DNA of 64,000 bases, from the NCBI GenBank assembly GCA_018268085.1, contig JAFDXE010000010.1, positions 55,474 through 119,473 on the forward strand, read 5' to 3'. The notes beneath the pieces are model-generated. The model worked only from the letters and a program-made list of their open reading frames with translations, did no database searches and had not been told where the DNA came from. The stretch comes from Bacteroidota bacterium. Lineage in GTDB: Bacteria; Bacteroidota; Bacteroidia; Chitinophagales; Chitinophagaceae. Below are positions 17,597 through 25,406 of this stretch, one piece after another; the first letter of the stretch is position 1; each line of letters opens with the position of its first letter. Both the position numbers and the translations under genes were made by a program.

Positions 17597-18256
17597 ATGA
17601 ATAAACCCACATTGATATATTGTTACGATGCCTGGTGCGGCTGGTGTTATGGATTTAGCCCGGTGATCAGGAAACTGGCAGAAACGTTTGCAGATAAAAT
17701 GGATACGGAAGTATTGAGCGGGGGAATGATACTACCCGAAAAGCCCGTTCCTATAAAAGCTTCGGCCGGCTTTATCTCCAATGCATATAAAACGGTAGAA
17801 GAACATACGGGTATTCAGTTTGGACCCGATTACCTGTGGCATATCTTTAACCCGGAGGAAAGCGACTGGTATCCGAATTCCGAGAAGCCGGCCATAGCGA
17901 TGTGTATTTTTAAAGAATATTACCCGGCCCGTTCCATTGAATTTGCTGCTGATCTTCAGTATGCATTGCATTTTGAAGGCAGGGATCTAACCGATGATGA
18001 AGCGTATCGTCATTTACTGGAGAAATACAGCATTCAGCCGGAAGTGTTTTATGAAAAACTGCATAGCAAAGCTTACGAAGAAGCAGCGCACTATGAATTT
18101 TCGCTGGTTCGACAGTTGAAAGTGGATGCTTTCCCTGTTGTGCTCATACAAACCGGGGAACTGAAATTTTATATGATTGCAAAAGGATATACAGATTATG
18201 AAACCCTGAAGCAACGAACGGAAAATGTATTGCTGGAGTTGGGCAATTATTGTTGA
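17597..18256 (+). CDS. DsbA-family thiol oxidoreductase (predicted protein-disulfide isomerase)
   Basis: A 219-residue cytoplasmic thioredoxin-fold protein of the DsbA/FrnE-like group (COG3531 type). The CxxC motif CGWC is at residues 14-17 in DAWCGWCYGFSP. The helical insertion follows (YKTVEEHTGIQFGPDYLWHIF ...) and the cis-Pro region is VDAFPVVLIQTGE. There is no signal peptide, so it acts in the cytosol. ATG 17597 (MNKPTLIYCYDAWC) matches the usual family start; an ATG 30 bp upstream would add a charged extension. A near-match -7 box 4 nt upstream supports the shorter form. It converges with the DUF6265 gene 20 bp away. Confidence 0.85.
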   Translation: MNKPTLIYCYDAWCGWCYGFSPVIRKLAETFADKMDTEVLSGGMILPEKPVPIKASAGFISNAYKTVEEHTGIQFGPDYLWHIFNPEESDWYPNSEKPAIAMCIFKEYYPARSIEFAADLQYALHFEGRDLTDDEAYRHLLEKYSIQPEVFYEKLHSKAYEEAAHYEFSLVRQLKVDAFPVVLIQTGELKFYMIAKGYTDYETLKQRTENVLLELGNYC

Positions 18257-18276
18257 TGAAGATTCACTCAATCACA

Positions 18277-18756
18277 TCACTTCACTTTCTCATAATAAAA
18301 ATCTTCTTTTTCTCCTGGTGCATCTTTACCTGCATCTACCCAGGCATGTATTGTTTTACCCGATGTAAACTGGTAAACAATTCTTTTTGGGAAATCGTGG
18401 CCCGCATTTTCAAACATGAACATATTGCTGCCGGAGGTGGTTAATGTGAAGGTAACCGGCTTCCTGTTGTTTTGATTTTGAACGGTAGGCGTATAACTGA
18501 TCTCGTTTTTTGTGCGGCGTAATTCAACCGTTTCCGTAATTATGGTATCGGCTCCTTTAATATAAAAGCCTTTTCCCTGCAGGTAATCGTTATTTACCTT
18601 TACCCATTTTTCGCCAATGGCCGGGCCGTTTTTTTCTTTCATGATCCAGGTTCCTTCCAAACCATGCAGTTGTTTAAAGATGGTACTGTTATCCTGTTTG
18701 CCGCTGAATGCCATTAAAAGGATAATTCCGGTAAAGGCGATGAATGATTTTTTCAT
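18277..18756 (-). CDS. DUF6265-like secreted protein
   Basis: A 159-residue protein with a signal peptide (MKKSFIAFTGIILLMAFSG). The mature part is a small calycin-like beta barrel of the DUF6265 type: LHGLEGTWIMKEKNGPAIGEKWVKVNNDYLQGKGFYI at the start, TFTLTTSGSNMFMFENAGHDFPKRIVYQF in the middle. No activity is known. Its ATG overlaps the TAA of the upstream DUF1801 gene by one base, so the two are translationally linked, although one is exported and the other cytoplasmic. Confidence 0.75.
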   Translation of the reverse strand: MKKSFIAFTGIILLMAFSGKQDNSTIFKQLHGLEGTWIMKEKNGPAIGEKWVKVNNDYLQGKGFYIKGADTIITETVELRRTKNEISYTPTVQNQNNRKPVTFTLTTSGSNMFMFENAGHDFPKRIVYQFTSGKTIHAWVDAGKDAPGEKEDFYYEKVK

Positions 18757-19217
18757 TATTTATTTTTATTTAGCATTTTTTCATACAGTGTAATCCAGTC
18801 TTCCACTGAAATTTTAGCAGCCAGTGTTCCTATTAGTTGATAAGGAATATGCTCAGGCTTTTTAAACCGTATGCATGATTTGCCCATATCTAATTTTGCG
18901 CTACACTGGTTTGCATATTCTTTGGTGAACCAGTCGTACAATTTTTTGTCAGCGTAAATACCCATGTGATACAAGGCTATAAAATTCTTTTGTGAAGCAA
19001 TATTCATAAACGGCAACGGTAGTTTTGGATCGCAGTGATATCCCTTCGGATAAATCGCATGCGGAACCACGTAGCCGATCATGCCGTAACTCATTTCTTC
19101 CTTAAATCCTTTTGGAAGATTCTTTTTAATTTCTTTTCGCAGTTTTTCAATGGCTGTTTTTCTTTCTTCGGGAAGTCCGTTCATGTAGTCTTCAACAGTT
19201 GCCGCTTTGGATTGCAT
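18756..19217 (-). CDS. DUF1801 (YdhG-like) family protein
   Basis: A 153-residue cytoplasmic protein with the DUF1801 pattern: TVEDYMNGLPEERKTAIEKLRKEI, KGFKEEMSYGMIGYVVP, a FIALYHMGIY strand and CSAKLDMGKSCIRFKKPEHIP. The fold resembles frataxin-like YdhG proteins; the molecular role is not established. It is first in a two-gene unit with the DUF6265 protein (overlap of one base). The start ATG is at 19215-19217; no clear promoter is seen in the 109-bp upstream gap. Confidence 0.85.
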   Translation of the reverse strand: MQSKAATVEDYMNGLPEERKTAIEKLRKEIKKNLPKGFKEEMSYGMIGYVVPHAIYPKGYHCDPKLPLPFMNIASQKNFIALYHMGIYADKKLYDWFTKEYANQCSAKLDMGKSCIRFKKPEHIPYQLIGTLAAKISVEDWITLYEKMLNKNK

Positions 19218-19326
19218 AAGCCGTATGTAAAAGTTATGTTGTTAATAATAAAAAATCTGTTCCATACAAAGTAAATGAAAAACATGGTAGTGTACAGAAC
19301 AGATAATGATTAAAAAAACGTTGTTG

Positions 19327-19716
19327 TTATGATTTTTGTGGTACGGAATGCAGGGCAATCCTGTTTCCCTCTGTATCCAGCAAAACTGCCATATACCCAT
19401 ATTCAGGAGAAATTTCTGTTTTAGGTACTAATATTTTTCCGCCTGCTGATTCAACCCTGTCGAGCACCAGTTGCACATCAGGATTGGCATTGAGGTAGAT
19501 GAGGGGGCCGTCGGTTGATGATGGTTTGTGAAAGCCACCGCTGTCAACAATGGCGCCACCTATCCCGGTAGCAGGATCGTCAATAGGAAACATGCGCATC
19601 CTGATATTGGGCATGTCCATTGGGAAGAAACTGCAATTAAATATTGTTTCATAGAATTTTTGTGCCCGCTCCAAATTAGAGGAAGGTATTTCGAACCAGC
19701 TTATTGCATTGTTCAT
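19327..19716 (-). CDS. VOC (glyoxalase/dioxygenase superfamily) protein
   Basis: A 129-residue cytoplasmic VOC protein with two paired beta-alpha-beta-beta-beta modules: module 1 from AISWFEIPSSNLERAQKFYETIF, module 2 from GPLIYLNANPDVQLVLDRVESAGGKILVPKTEI to the usual end DTEGNRIALHS. Family members bind metal with His/Glu residues; the final Glu/Asp-rich turn is present, but I cannot assign a substrate. It is often annotated as a glyoxalase/bleomycin-resistance-like protein, but nothing here shows either activity. It stands alone on the minus strand. Confidence 0.88.
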   Translation of the reverse strand: MNNAISWFEIPSSNLERAQKFYETIFNCSFFPMDMPNIRMRMFPIDDPATGIGGAIVDSGGFHKPSSTDGPLIYLNANPDVQLVLDRVESAGGKILVPKTEISPEYGYMAVLLDTEGNRIALHSVPQKS

Positions 19717-19799
19717 ACTATTTATTTTCTTTTAAAGGTCAGGAAAGTTTCTATTGAACGTTTGCCATTCATCAAATTAAAAGGATAAATGACAGCATA

Positions 19800-19827
19800 A
19801 AAAAAGCTCCCGGTTGGGGGAGCTTTT
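19800..19827 (-). terminator. Terminator of the sigma factor/Spy-like gene group
   Basis: Stem AAAAGCTCCC / GGGAGCTTTT (19802-19811 and 19818-19827). The A run at its left side is the U tract for minus-strand transcription. It lies 20 bp past the last gene of the group (19847). Confidence 0.85.
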
Positions 19828-19846
19828 ATACATTATTGCTGAACGC

Positions 19847-20272
19847 TTAATTTTTGGCTTCCGGTTTTTTTTCCGGTGCTGCTTTTTTATCAGCCGGTGC
19901 CATTCCTGGTCTTTGCGGCCTTAATGATGGTTCAATATCATTGATCCATTTTGTATATTCTTCTTCAGTAAAAATCTCTTTCAGTTTATCATTACGTTTA
20001 GCAGCGAGGTCTTTATTTTTCTCCATCATTTGCTCACGATCACCACCGGCTGCACGCATTTCTCTCATGGTAGATTGTTGCGTGGTATAAAAATCAACAA
20101 GTATTGCTTCAACTTTTGTTCTTTTTTCACTGCTTAAATCAAATGCAGCAATTTTTGCCATGGCTGCTTTTGTTCTTTCTTCAGGAGAAGGCATTTGTCT
20201 TGCTTCCTGCGCCATTAAAGATGTTATGCTCATGAATGTTGCTGCAACAAATAAAAAGATTTGTTTTTTCAT
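19847..20272 (-). CDS. Secreted Spy/CpxP-like helical protein
   Basis: A 141-residue exported protein. The signal peptide is MKKQIFLFVAATFMSITSLMAQ. The mature part is nearly all alpha-helical and highly charged, with a degenerate LTxxQ-like turn (EIFTEEEYTKWINDI) and a Met-rich stretch (REQMMEKNKDLAAKR), as in periplasmic Spy/CpxP chaperones. The C-terminus is a Lys/Pro/Ala tail. It is last in a minus-strand series with an ECF sigma factor and a membrane-anchored Spy-like protein, suggesting envelope-stress or metal handling. The family link is by pattern only; homology would need a profile search. Confidence 0.65.
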   Translation of the reverse strand: MKKQIFLFVAATFMSITSLMAQEARQMPSPEERTKAAMAKIAAFDLSSEKRTKVEAILVDFYTTQQSTMREMRAAGGDREQMMEKNKDLAAKRNDKLKEIFTEEEYTKWINDIEPSLRPQRPGMAPADKKAAPEKKPEAKN

Positions 20273-20307
20273 TTTGGTTTATTTTATTGTTTGTGAGATT
20301 AAAGATA

Positions 20308-20802
20308 TTATTTTTCTTTATGCGAATCGCCGCGTCTGCCGAATATTTTATAGAAGCTGCTGTCGAACCGGGTTTTTTGTTCCGGGGTACATAAGTTCCG
20401 GATGTCTTTCAGGTGTGTAAGCATGCCTTTTTCAAGATCAGGTTGTGAGGCATGTATCACTGCGGCTGCCTGCTCAATAGCGGAATCACTGAATGAAGCA
20501 TCTGCCAGTATTTTAAATGTTTTTTTCCTTTCTGCCGCAAGGCTGTTGAATACCGTTTTTAATTCCTGTCGGTGTTTTTTGCTGAGTGAATCATAATCGG
20601 CAAGCTGCGTTTCTGAAAACCCGATCTCTTTACGGAGGTACTCTTTCACTGCTTTACTGCGTGAATTGTTATCGCGTTCATTTATTCTTTGTTTACGGTC
20701 GGCATCGTTTTTCCAGATAAGAAAACTCAACATTACAATATTGGCAACCAGGAGGATGCCTATTATGCTGACCAATATCTTACTTTTTGGTTTTTCGTTC
20801 AT
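20308..20802 (-). CDS. Membrane-anchored periplasmic Spy/CnrX-like protein
   Basis: A 164-residue type II membrane protein: a short basic cytosolic end (MNEKPKSK), a TM helix (about 9-30) and a helical periplasmic domain. The domain has two long helices and the conserved-type turn NLCTPEQKTRFDSSFYKIFG near its end, as in the CpxP/ZraP/CnrX metal-sensor superfamily. His residues occur in SKKHRQEL, AVIHASQ and MLTHLKDI; whether they bind metal is unknown. Its ATG overlaps the stop of the upstream TM gene by 4 bp (ATGA), showing tight coupling. In Cupriavidus, CnrX holds anti-sigma CnrY and sigma CnrH; the order here is similar. Confidence 0.65.
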   Translation of the reverse strand: MNEKPKSKILVSIIGILLVANIVMLSFLIWKNDADRKQRINERDNNSRSKAVKEYLRKEIGFSETQLADYDSLSKKHRQELKTVFNSLAAERKKTFKILADASFSDSAIEQAAAVIHASQPDLEKGMLTHLKDIRNLCTPEQKTRFDSSFYKIFGRRGDSHKEK

Positions 20803-21143
20803 GGTTGTTCCGGGTTTTCAATATCGAATATGCTAATGGTTGTTGTAACAAACTCATCTTTTAAGCCTGCATTGCCCTGCACGTTATTGTAAGTATTCCA
20901 TTCATTTTTTTTCAGGAAGAAGATAGAAACATTTACGAGGATGATCAGCAGCAGCCCGGCAAATGCAATGGAGGGGCGACTAATGAACGCCGCAATTTTT
21001 GTCCATGCCGAATCCTCTTCATTTCCCCGCTCAATTGCCGCCAATACTTTTGCAGCAAGAAATGCAGGCGCAGCAGCCCGTTGCATACCGTTTGTGCTAT
21101 CAAAGGTTTCGTTGATCTTTTCTTCTATATTCCGGTTACGCAT
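20799..21143 (-). CDS. Single-pass membrane protein, candidate anti-sigma factor
   Basis: A 114-residue protein: about 55 cytosolic residues with helices (RNIEEKINETFDSTNGMQRAAAPAFLAAKVLAAIE), one TM helix (SIAFAGLLLIILVNVSIFFL) and about 35 outer residues. Its position directly after the ECF sigma factor (15 bp) and its topology suggest a CnrY-like membrane anti-sigma factor. No ZAS zinc motif (HxxxCxxC) is present. The 4-bp overlap with the next gene links it to the Spy-like protein. The anti-sigma role is inferred from context only. Confidence 0.6.
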   Translation of the reverse strand: MRNRNIEEKINETFDSTNGMQRAAAPAFLAAKVLAAIERGNEEDSAWTKIAAFISRPSIAFAGLLLIILVNVSIFFLKKNEWNTYNNVQGNAGLKDEFVTTTISIFDIENPEQP

Positions 21144-21158
21144 AGGTGAAAAATTTAT

Positions 21159-21728
21159 TTAGCTGTTTTCATTTCTATAATACACTTCCAGTATTTTTTT
21201 TAAATTGTTCCTGGCTCTCTGTTGCAGCGATTCCACCGCATATACGGTTGTATTCATCACTGCTGCTATTTCCTGCTGGCTCAATCCTTCAATTTTGTGC
21301 AGCGTAAAAGCGATTCTTTGTTTATCCGGCAATTGTTTCATCGCATTAAACAACAAGGCAGCCTTTTCTTTATTGTCGAGCAATATACCCGGATGTTCAA
21401 AATGCACTGGTTCTTCTGATTCTTTTACCCCGAATATTCTTTTAAGCAACCCACCGTGTTTAATTCTTCTTTTTCTTTTTTCATGATCCAGTGCTTTGCT
21501 AACTGTGATGCGGTACAACCAGGTTGATAAAGCCGCTTCCTCCCTGAACTGTTCAATGCGTTCGTACAGTGTTACAAAAACTTCCTGTGTAATATCTTCA
21601 GCATCTTCTTCATTTTGTACAATGCTTATAACCGTATTGTACACTTTGTCCTGCCATTGTTCCATCACCTGCCTGAATGCAAAGGCATTTCCGCTTTTAA
21701 GTGTTACAATGCTTTCGGACTGCTTCAA
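21159..21728 (-). CDS. ECF RNA polymerase sigma factor
   Basis: A 189-residue sigma-70 family protein of the extracytoplasmic-function type. Region 2 (QVMEQWQDKVYNTVISIVQ ... EDAEDITQEVFVTLYERI ... LSTWLYRITVSKALDHEKRKRR) and region 4 (MKQLPDKQRIAFTLHKIEGLSQQEIAAVMNTTVYAVESLQQRARNNLKK) are both complete. The start is a TTG at 21726-21728: an in-frame stop lies 11 codons upstream and no ATG is available between. The neighbouring TM protein and Spy-like proteins are probably its regulators or targets. It sits 34 bp after the OMP gene. Confidence 0.92.
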   Translation of the reverse strand: MKQSESIVTLKSGNAFAFRQVMEQWQDKVYNTVISIVQNEEDAEDITQEVFVTLYERIEQFREEAALSTWLYRITVSKALDHEKRKRRIKHGGLLKRIFGVKESEEPVHFEHPGILLDNKEKAALLFNAMKQLPDKQRIAFTLHKIEGLSQQEIAAVMNTTVYAVESLQQRARNNLKKILEVYYRNENS

Positions 21729-21762
21729 ACCGGTAATTAAAAATGGTGAATACCAAAATTAA

Positions 21763-24612
21763 TTAAAATTGCGGCCCGCCACCGTGCATTCTCGGTCCGC
21801 CATCCATGCCGCCTTCATACCCGCTTTTCCTGGGTGTTCCGAAATTTTTTAGGTTATACGTAAACGTGAGCATGAAATACCGTTGCAATACTTCGCTGCG
21901 GTTATCCTGGATACTGTTTTCCGTAACTATTCTTGACACACTCTGGTTTTGTTTCAGCAGATCGAATACCGATAGTTTTAATTCACCAGCCTGTTTCTTA
22001 AGGAACTTTTTACCAATGGCTGCATTCCACAGTGTGTATGTTTGGTTGAGGTTACCGGTTAATCCCCGGTAAATCTGGCCCGACACGTCGTTTTGTATAA
22101 ACCAGCCTTTTTTGTTCAGCAGGTTGAGCGTGCCACCAATGGAGTGATTCACGTAGTTATTATCAGCGGTTGACTGTCCTCTTGTATGTGCATTGTTTAC
22201 ATTGGCTGCATAGGAAATATTAAAATCAATGTACTGGCTTATATTACTGGCAAACACCACACCTCCGTTGTAGGTTACATTGTCGGTGATTGTACGATTG
22301 TTGTTGATCAGGCCCGGCAAACGGGTATAGCCCATACCGGCGTTCAGGTTAATGGTGGTTTTAATTGGCTTCAACGGAAAACTGTAAGTAAAGAAAGAAC
22401 GGATATTCCTGTAACCGTTAAGGTTTACTGGTTTTGTTAACTGTGAACCTTTGGTAAGGATATTATCCTGCTGAATGGTGGAATCATTTTTTGCCACCCA
22501 AATTCCGTTTGAAATATAATCTGCTGTTGTTTGTAAGAATACATTTGCGAAAAAGCTCTGGCTCGTTTTTGAATTGGTATAGGTATAGCGGCCTGCAACA
22601 AAATGGGTAAGTGATTGCTTCAGCAACGGGTTACCCATGCTCACCCTCAATGGATCGGTTAAATTAATTACATCCTGCAATTGATTAACAGAAGGGAAAC
22701 TGGTTTGCGCCCTGTAAAAAATGCGCACATTACTACGTTGTGAAATTTTCTTCCGCCACATGGCATTTGGTAAAAAATTAGAGAAGGTTTGATTTACCAG
22801 TGAAGGCTGGGGAAAAATGCGCTGACTTTCCAGTTTACTATTCTGGTAACTTACACCCACCGATAGCATTTCATCTTTTGAACGGGTAAGGCGGTAGGTT
22901 AAGCCGGCATTATTCGTGGTGATGGTATTGTCGAATTTGTTAGACAGCGATGTATCAAAAACAGAATACTTCTGTCCATCGTATAAAAATGTTTGCTGAT
23001 CTGCTTTGTTTTTTTGTACAGAGGGATTGTAATCTATTTGCAGTTGACCTTTTTTTCCTATTGGTTCTGTATAGGCAATAGTACCGCCGATAGTATGCCC
23101 GTTCGTTGGATTATCAGAATACTGGTTTTGTAAAGAATCTCTCAGGAATGCACCTATATTATCGTAAAAACGATAGGCGGCATCCGTAGTGTACTCACCG
23201 TTGTTTTTTGTAAAGTTCATATTAAAACCAAGAGAGAGCGATCTTCCTTTTTTAGGGAACGAATGCCTGAACATGATGTTGTTCCTGATATTATAACCGT
23301 TTTTGTCTGATACGGTATTGGCCAGTGAACTGTTTATGGAGTCTTTGTTTTCATCAATAGTTCTGAGTGATGAAAATGATGAACTGTTGTTGCGCTGGAA
23401 ATTTATACTGGGTATGATGAACAGTGAATTGGAAGAATCCATCTTGTATTCAAAACGAAAATTTAGCCGGTGGTTGTAATTATCGGTATTGCTGTTGCCG
23501 TTTTTTTCTGAAAACAATTGCAGGTTACCAAGTGTTTGAGTGTTTGTCGTATAATCGTTATCGTTAGCACTATTGTTGAAAAAGTAACTTCCGGTTACCG
23601 TCATTTTTTTGCTCCATTTATCATTATAGTTAATACCTACTGCATTTGTTTTGCTGATACCATTAGATTGACCCACGGAGAAATTATCCTGACCGCCACG
23701 ATAACCGCCGCCGCCACGATAGCCGCTGTTCCTGTTACCGCTGCTTGTTAGTCCGAGTAAATCCTGCGATGCAAAATTCTGCTGGTTGATGTTGTTGAAA
23801 TTGCCCACAAAAGAAATGCGCCTGTCTCCTTTAAAAAAACTAACGTTGCCACCTGCATTGTAGCGGTTGTCGGTTCCGTATCCTGCAAATATTCTCCCGA
23901 ACTGCCCGTTCTTGATACCCGATTTTGTAACAATGTTGATGGCTTTTACGGAATTCCCGTCATCAAAACCTGTTAATTGTGCCTGGTCGCTGAGTTTATC
24001 AAACACCTGGATTTTATCTACCACTTCTGACGGGAGATTTTTTAAAGCAGCTGATGCATCATCCCCGAAAAAGTCTTTTCCATCGATCGTAACTTTTTTA
24101 ACCTGTTCTCCCTGGGCGGTAACCGTTCCGTCTTTATCTACAGTAATCCCCGGCATTTTTTTAATCAGATCTTCCGTAGTGGCATCGGGTTGAACTTTGT
24201 ATTCGCTGGCACTGAATTGAGAAGTGTCACCTTTTTGCACTACCGGTGGTGCTTTTGAAATAATGGTAACTACACCCAGGTCTTTTCCTCTTTTTGGAAG
24301 GAAAATGTTTCCGAGGTCTTTTTCATTATTATTGAGTGTGATAAACGAAAGATATTCCTGGTATCCCACGATGCTGATCTTTACAATAAAACTGTCTGCA
24401 TCAAGGTTGTTAAAAATAAATTTCCCCTGTGCGTCTGTAACTGTTGATTGTACGGAACTGCTGTCTTTTTGTAAGAGAAGTGCTACTGTTGCGCCCCTGA
24501 TGATGGTGGAGTCCTGAACATCTTTTGCCGAACCTTTTATTGTGCCGTTTTGTGCATAGCCAATGGTACCGATGAAGCTGAATAATAAAGCCAGGATGCT
24601 GATTCTTATCAT
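21763..24612 (-). CDS. Outer-membrane beta-barrel protein with CarboxypepD_reg and plug domains
   Basis: A 949-residue outer-membrane protein. The signal peptide is MIRISILALLFSFIGTIGYAQ. Residues 23-110 form a carboxypeptidase-regulatory-like domain (GTIKGSAKDVQDSTIIRGATVALL), followed by a TonB-plug-like region (DLIKKMPGITVDKDGTVTAQG, ALKNLPSEVVDKIQVFDK) and a large barrel of the OMP_b-brl_3 type. A Gly/Arg-rich loop (SGYRGGGGYRGG) and a Gly/Met-rich C-terminus are unusual. There is no SusD partner, so a polysaccharide role is unlikely. It is first in the minus-strand series with the sigma factor. No substrate can be named. Confidence 0.85.
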   Translation of the reverse strand: MIRISILALLFSFIGTIGYAQNGTIKGSAKDVQDSTIIRGATVALLLQKDSSSVQSTVTDAQGKFIFNNLDADSFIVKISIVGYQEYLSFITLNNNEKDLGNIFLPKRGKDLGVVTIISKAPPVVQKGDTSQFSASEYKVQPDATTEDLIKKMPGITVDKDGTVTAQGEQVKKVTIDGKDFFGDDASAALKNLPSEVVDKIQVFDKLSDQAQLTGFDDGNSVKAINIVTKSGIKNGQFGRIFAGYGTDNRYNAGGNVSFFKGDRRISFVGNFNNINQQNFASQDLLGLTSSGNRNSGYRGGGGYRGGQDNFSVGQSNGISKTNAVGINYNDKWSKKMTVTGSYFFNNSANDNDYTTNTQTLGNLQLFSEKNGNSNTDNYNHRLNFRFEYKMDSSNSLFIIPSINFQRNNSSSFSSLRTIDENKDSINSSLANTVSDKNGYNIRNNIMFRHSFPKKGRSLSLGFNMNFTKNNGEYTTDAAYRFYDNIGAFLRDSLQNQYSDNPTNGHTIGGTIAYTEPIGKKGQLQIDYNPSVQKNKADQQTFLYDGQKYSVFDTSLSNKFDNTITTNNAGLTYRLTRSKDEMLSVGVSYQNSKLESQRIFPQPSLVNQTFSNFLPNAMWRKKISQRSNVRIFYRAQTSFPSVNQLQDVINLTDPLRVSMGNPLLKQSLTHFVAGRYTYTNSKTSQSFFANVFLQTTADYISNGIWVAKNDSTIQQDNILTKGSQLTKPVNLNGYRNIRSFFTYSFPLKPIKTTINLNAGMGYTRLPGLINNNRTITDNVTYNGGVVFASNISQYIDFNISYAANVNNAHTRGQSTADNNYVNHSIGGTLNLLNKKGWFIQNDVSGQIYRGLTGNLNQTYTLWNAAIGKKFLKKQAGELKLSVFDLLKQNQSVSRIVTENSIQDNRSEVLQRYFMLTFTYNLKNFGTPRKSGYEGGMDGGPRMHGGGPQF

Positions 24613-24764
24613 ATATGTATTTTTTCTACTTGCTTTTAGACGACCTTAGTGTTTTAAATCAGGCGGTAATCGCACGATTTTTTTGTATTAATGGATTTTT
24701 ACAATTTCTATGCCCTGATAATTAGTCTTTTTACAATATATTGCAGCCCTAAAATTTTTAATGT

Positions 24765-25289
24765 ATGGAGTATAATAAGCTTGTTTCAATAACAGGATTG
24801 AGTGGATTGTTTGAACTGATTTCTTCCAAAGCTGATGGCGGAATTGTTCGTTCACTGGAAGATAAAAGCACAAAGTTTGTAAGTAACCGTTTACATAGTT
24901 TTTCACACCTGGAAAGTATCGAAATATTTACCACAAGAGATAATGTAAACCTCGTAGATGTATTTACAGCTATGAAAAACAGCAAGGAAACGCTGCCCGA
25001 TGGCAAAGCTGATGCAAAAGCCATCAAATCTTATTTCGAAAAGGTTTATCCGGATATGGACTTTGAGCGTGTGTACGGAAGCGATATGAAGAAGATGGTA
25101 AAATGGTTTGATGTGCTTACAAAAAATAATGTTGACATCAAATTGTCGGAAGCCACACCGGCTGAAGACGCAGCTCCTGAAGTAGTGGCAGAAAAGAAAA
25201 CAGCCTCCAGCAAAGCTGCTGCACCTAAAGCGGCGGCAGTTAAAAGTGCACCACCAAAAAAAATAAATACGCCGCGTAAGATGGCTTAA
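24765..25289 (+). CDS. DUF5606 family protein with Ala/Lys-rich tail
   Basis: A 174-residue cytoplasmic protein. Residues 1-130 match the DUF5606 pattern found in Bacteroidota (LVSITGLSGLFELISSKADGGIVRSLEDK, then VNLVDVFTAMKNS, DMDFERVYGSDMKKMVKWFDVL). The first part, with its SSKADGGIVRSLED wording, is the most conserved. The last 45 residues are low complexity (repeated AAPKAAAVKSAPPKK), probably disordered and possibly nucleic-acid or ribosome contacting; that is inference. The start ATG 24765 is the second of two overlapping ATGs. The gene is followed by a perfect hairpin terminator. Confidence 0.85.
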   Translation: MEYNKLVSITGLSGLFELISSKADGGIVRSLEDKSTKFVSNRLHSFSHLESIEIFTTRDNVNLVDVFTAMKNSKETLPDGKADAKAIKSYFEKVYPDMDFERVYGSDMKKMVKWFDVLTKNNVDIKLSEATPAEDAAPEVVAEKKTASSKAAAPKAAAVKSAPPKKINTPRKMA

Positions 25290-25329
25290 AATATTTTGAC
25301 AAATTTTTAGTGCATTTGCTAAAATCGTT

Positions 25330-25375
25330 AAATGGATAATTGAGAATTTTGTACAGCTTAATTATCCATTTTTTA
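25330..25375 (+). terminator. Terminator after the DUF5606 gene
   Basis: Perfect 12-bp stem AAATGGATAATT / AATTATCCATTT (25330-25341 and 25360-25371), followed by T residues. Confidence 0.75.
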
Positions 25376-25406
25376 ATTTTAATCATTCATATTTATTCTT
25401 CCTCCC

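Noticed and set aside
17314..17604. Open frames of 96 and 108 codons before the DsbA-like gene
   Set aside because: No signal peptide, domain or start context; they cross a hairpin and the start of the real gene, and the composition looks like translated intergenic DNA.
21763..24612. A SusC/SusD polysaccharide locus
   Set aside because: There is no SusD-like lipoprotein and the barrel is of the OMP_b-brl_3 type without a typical TonB box.
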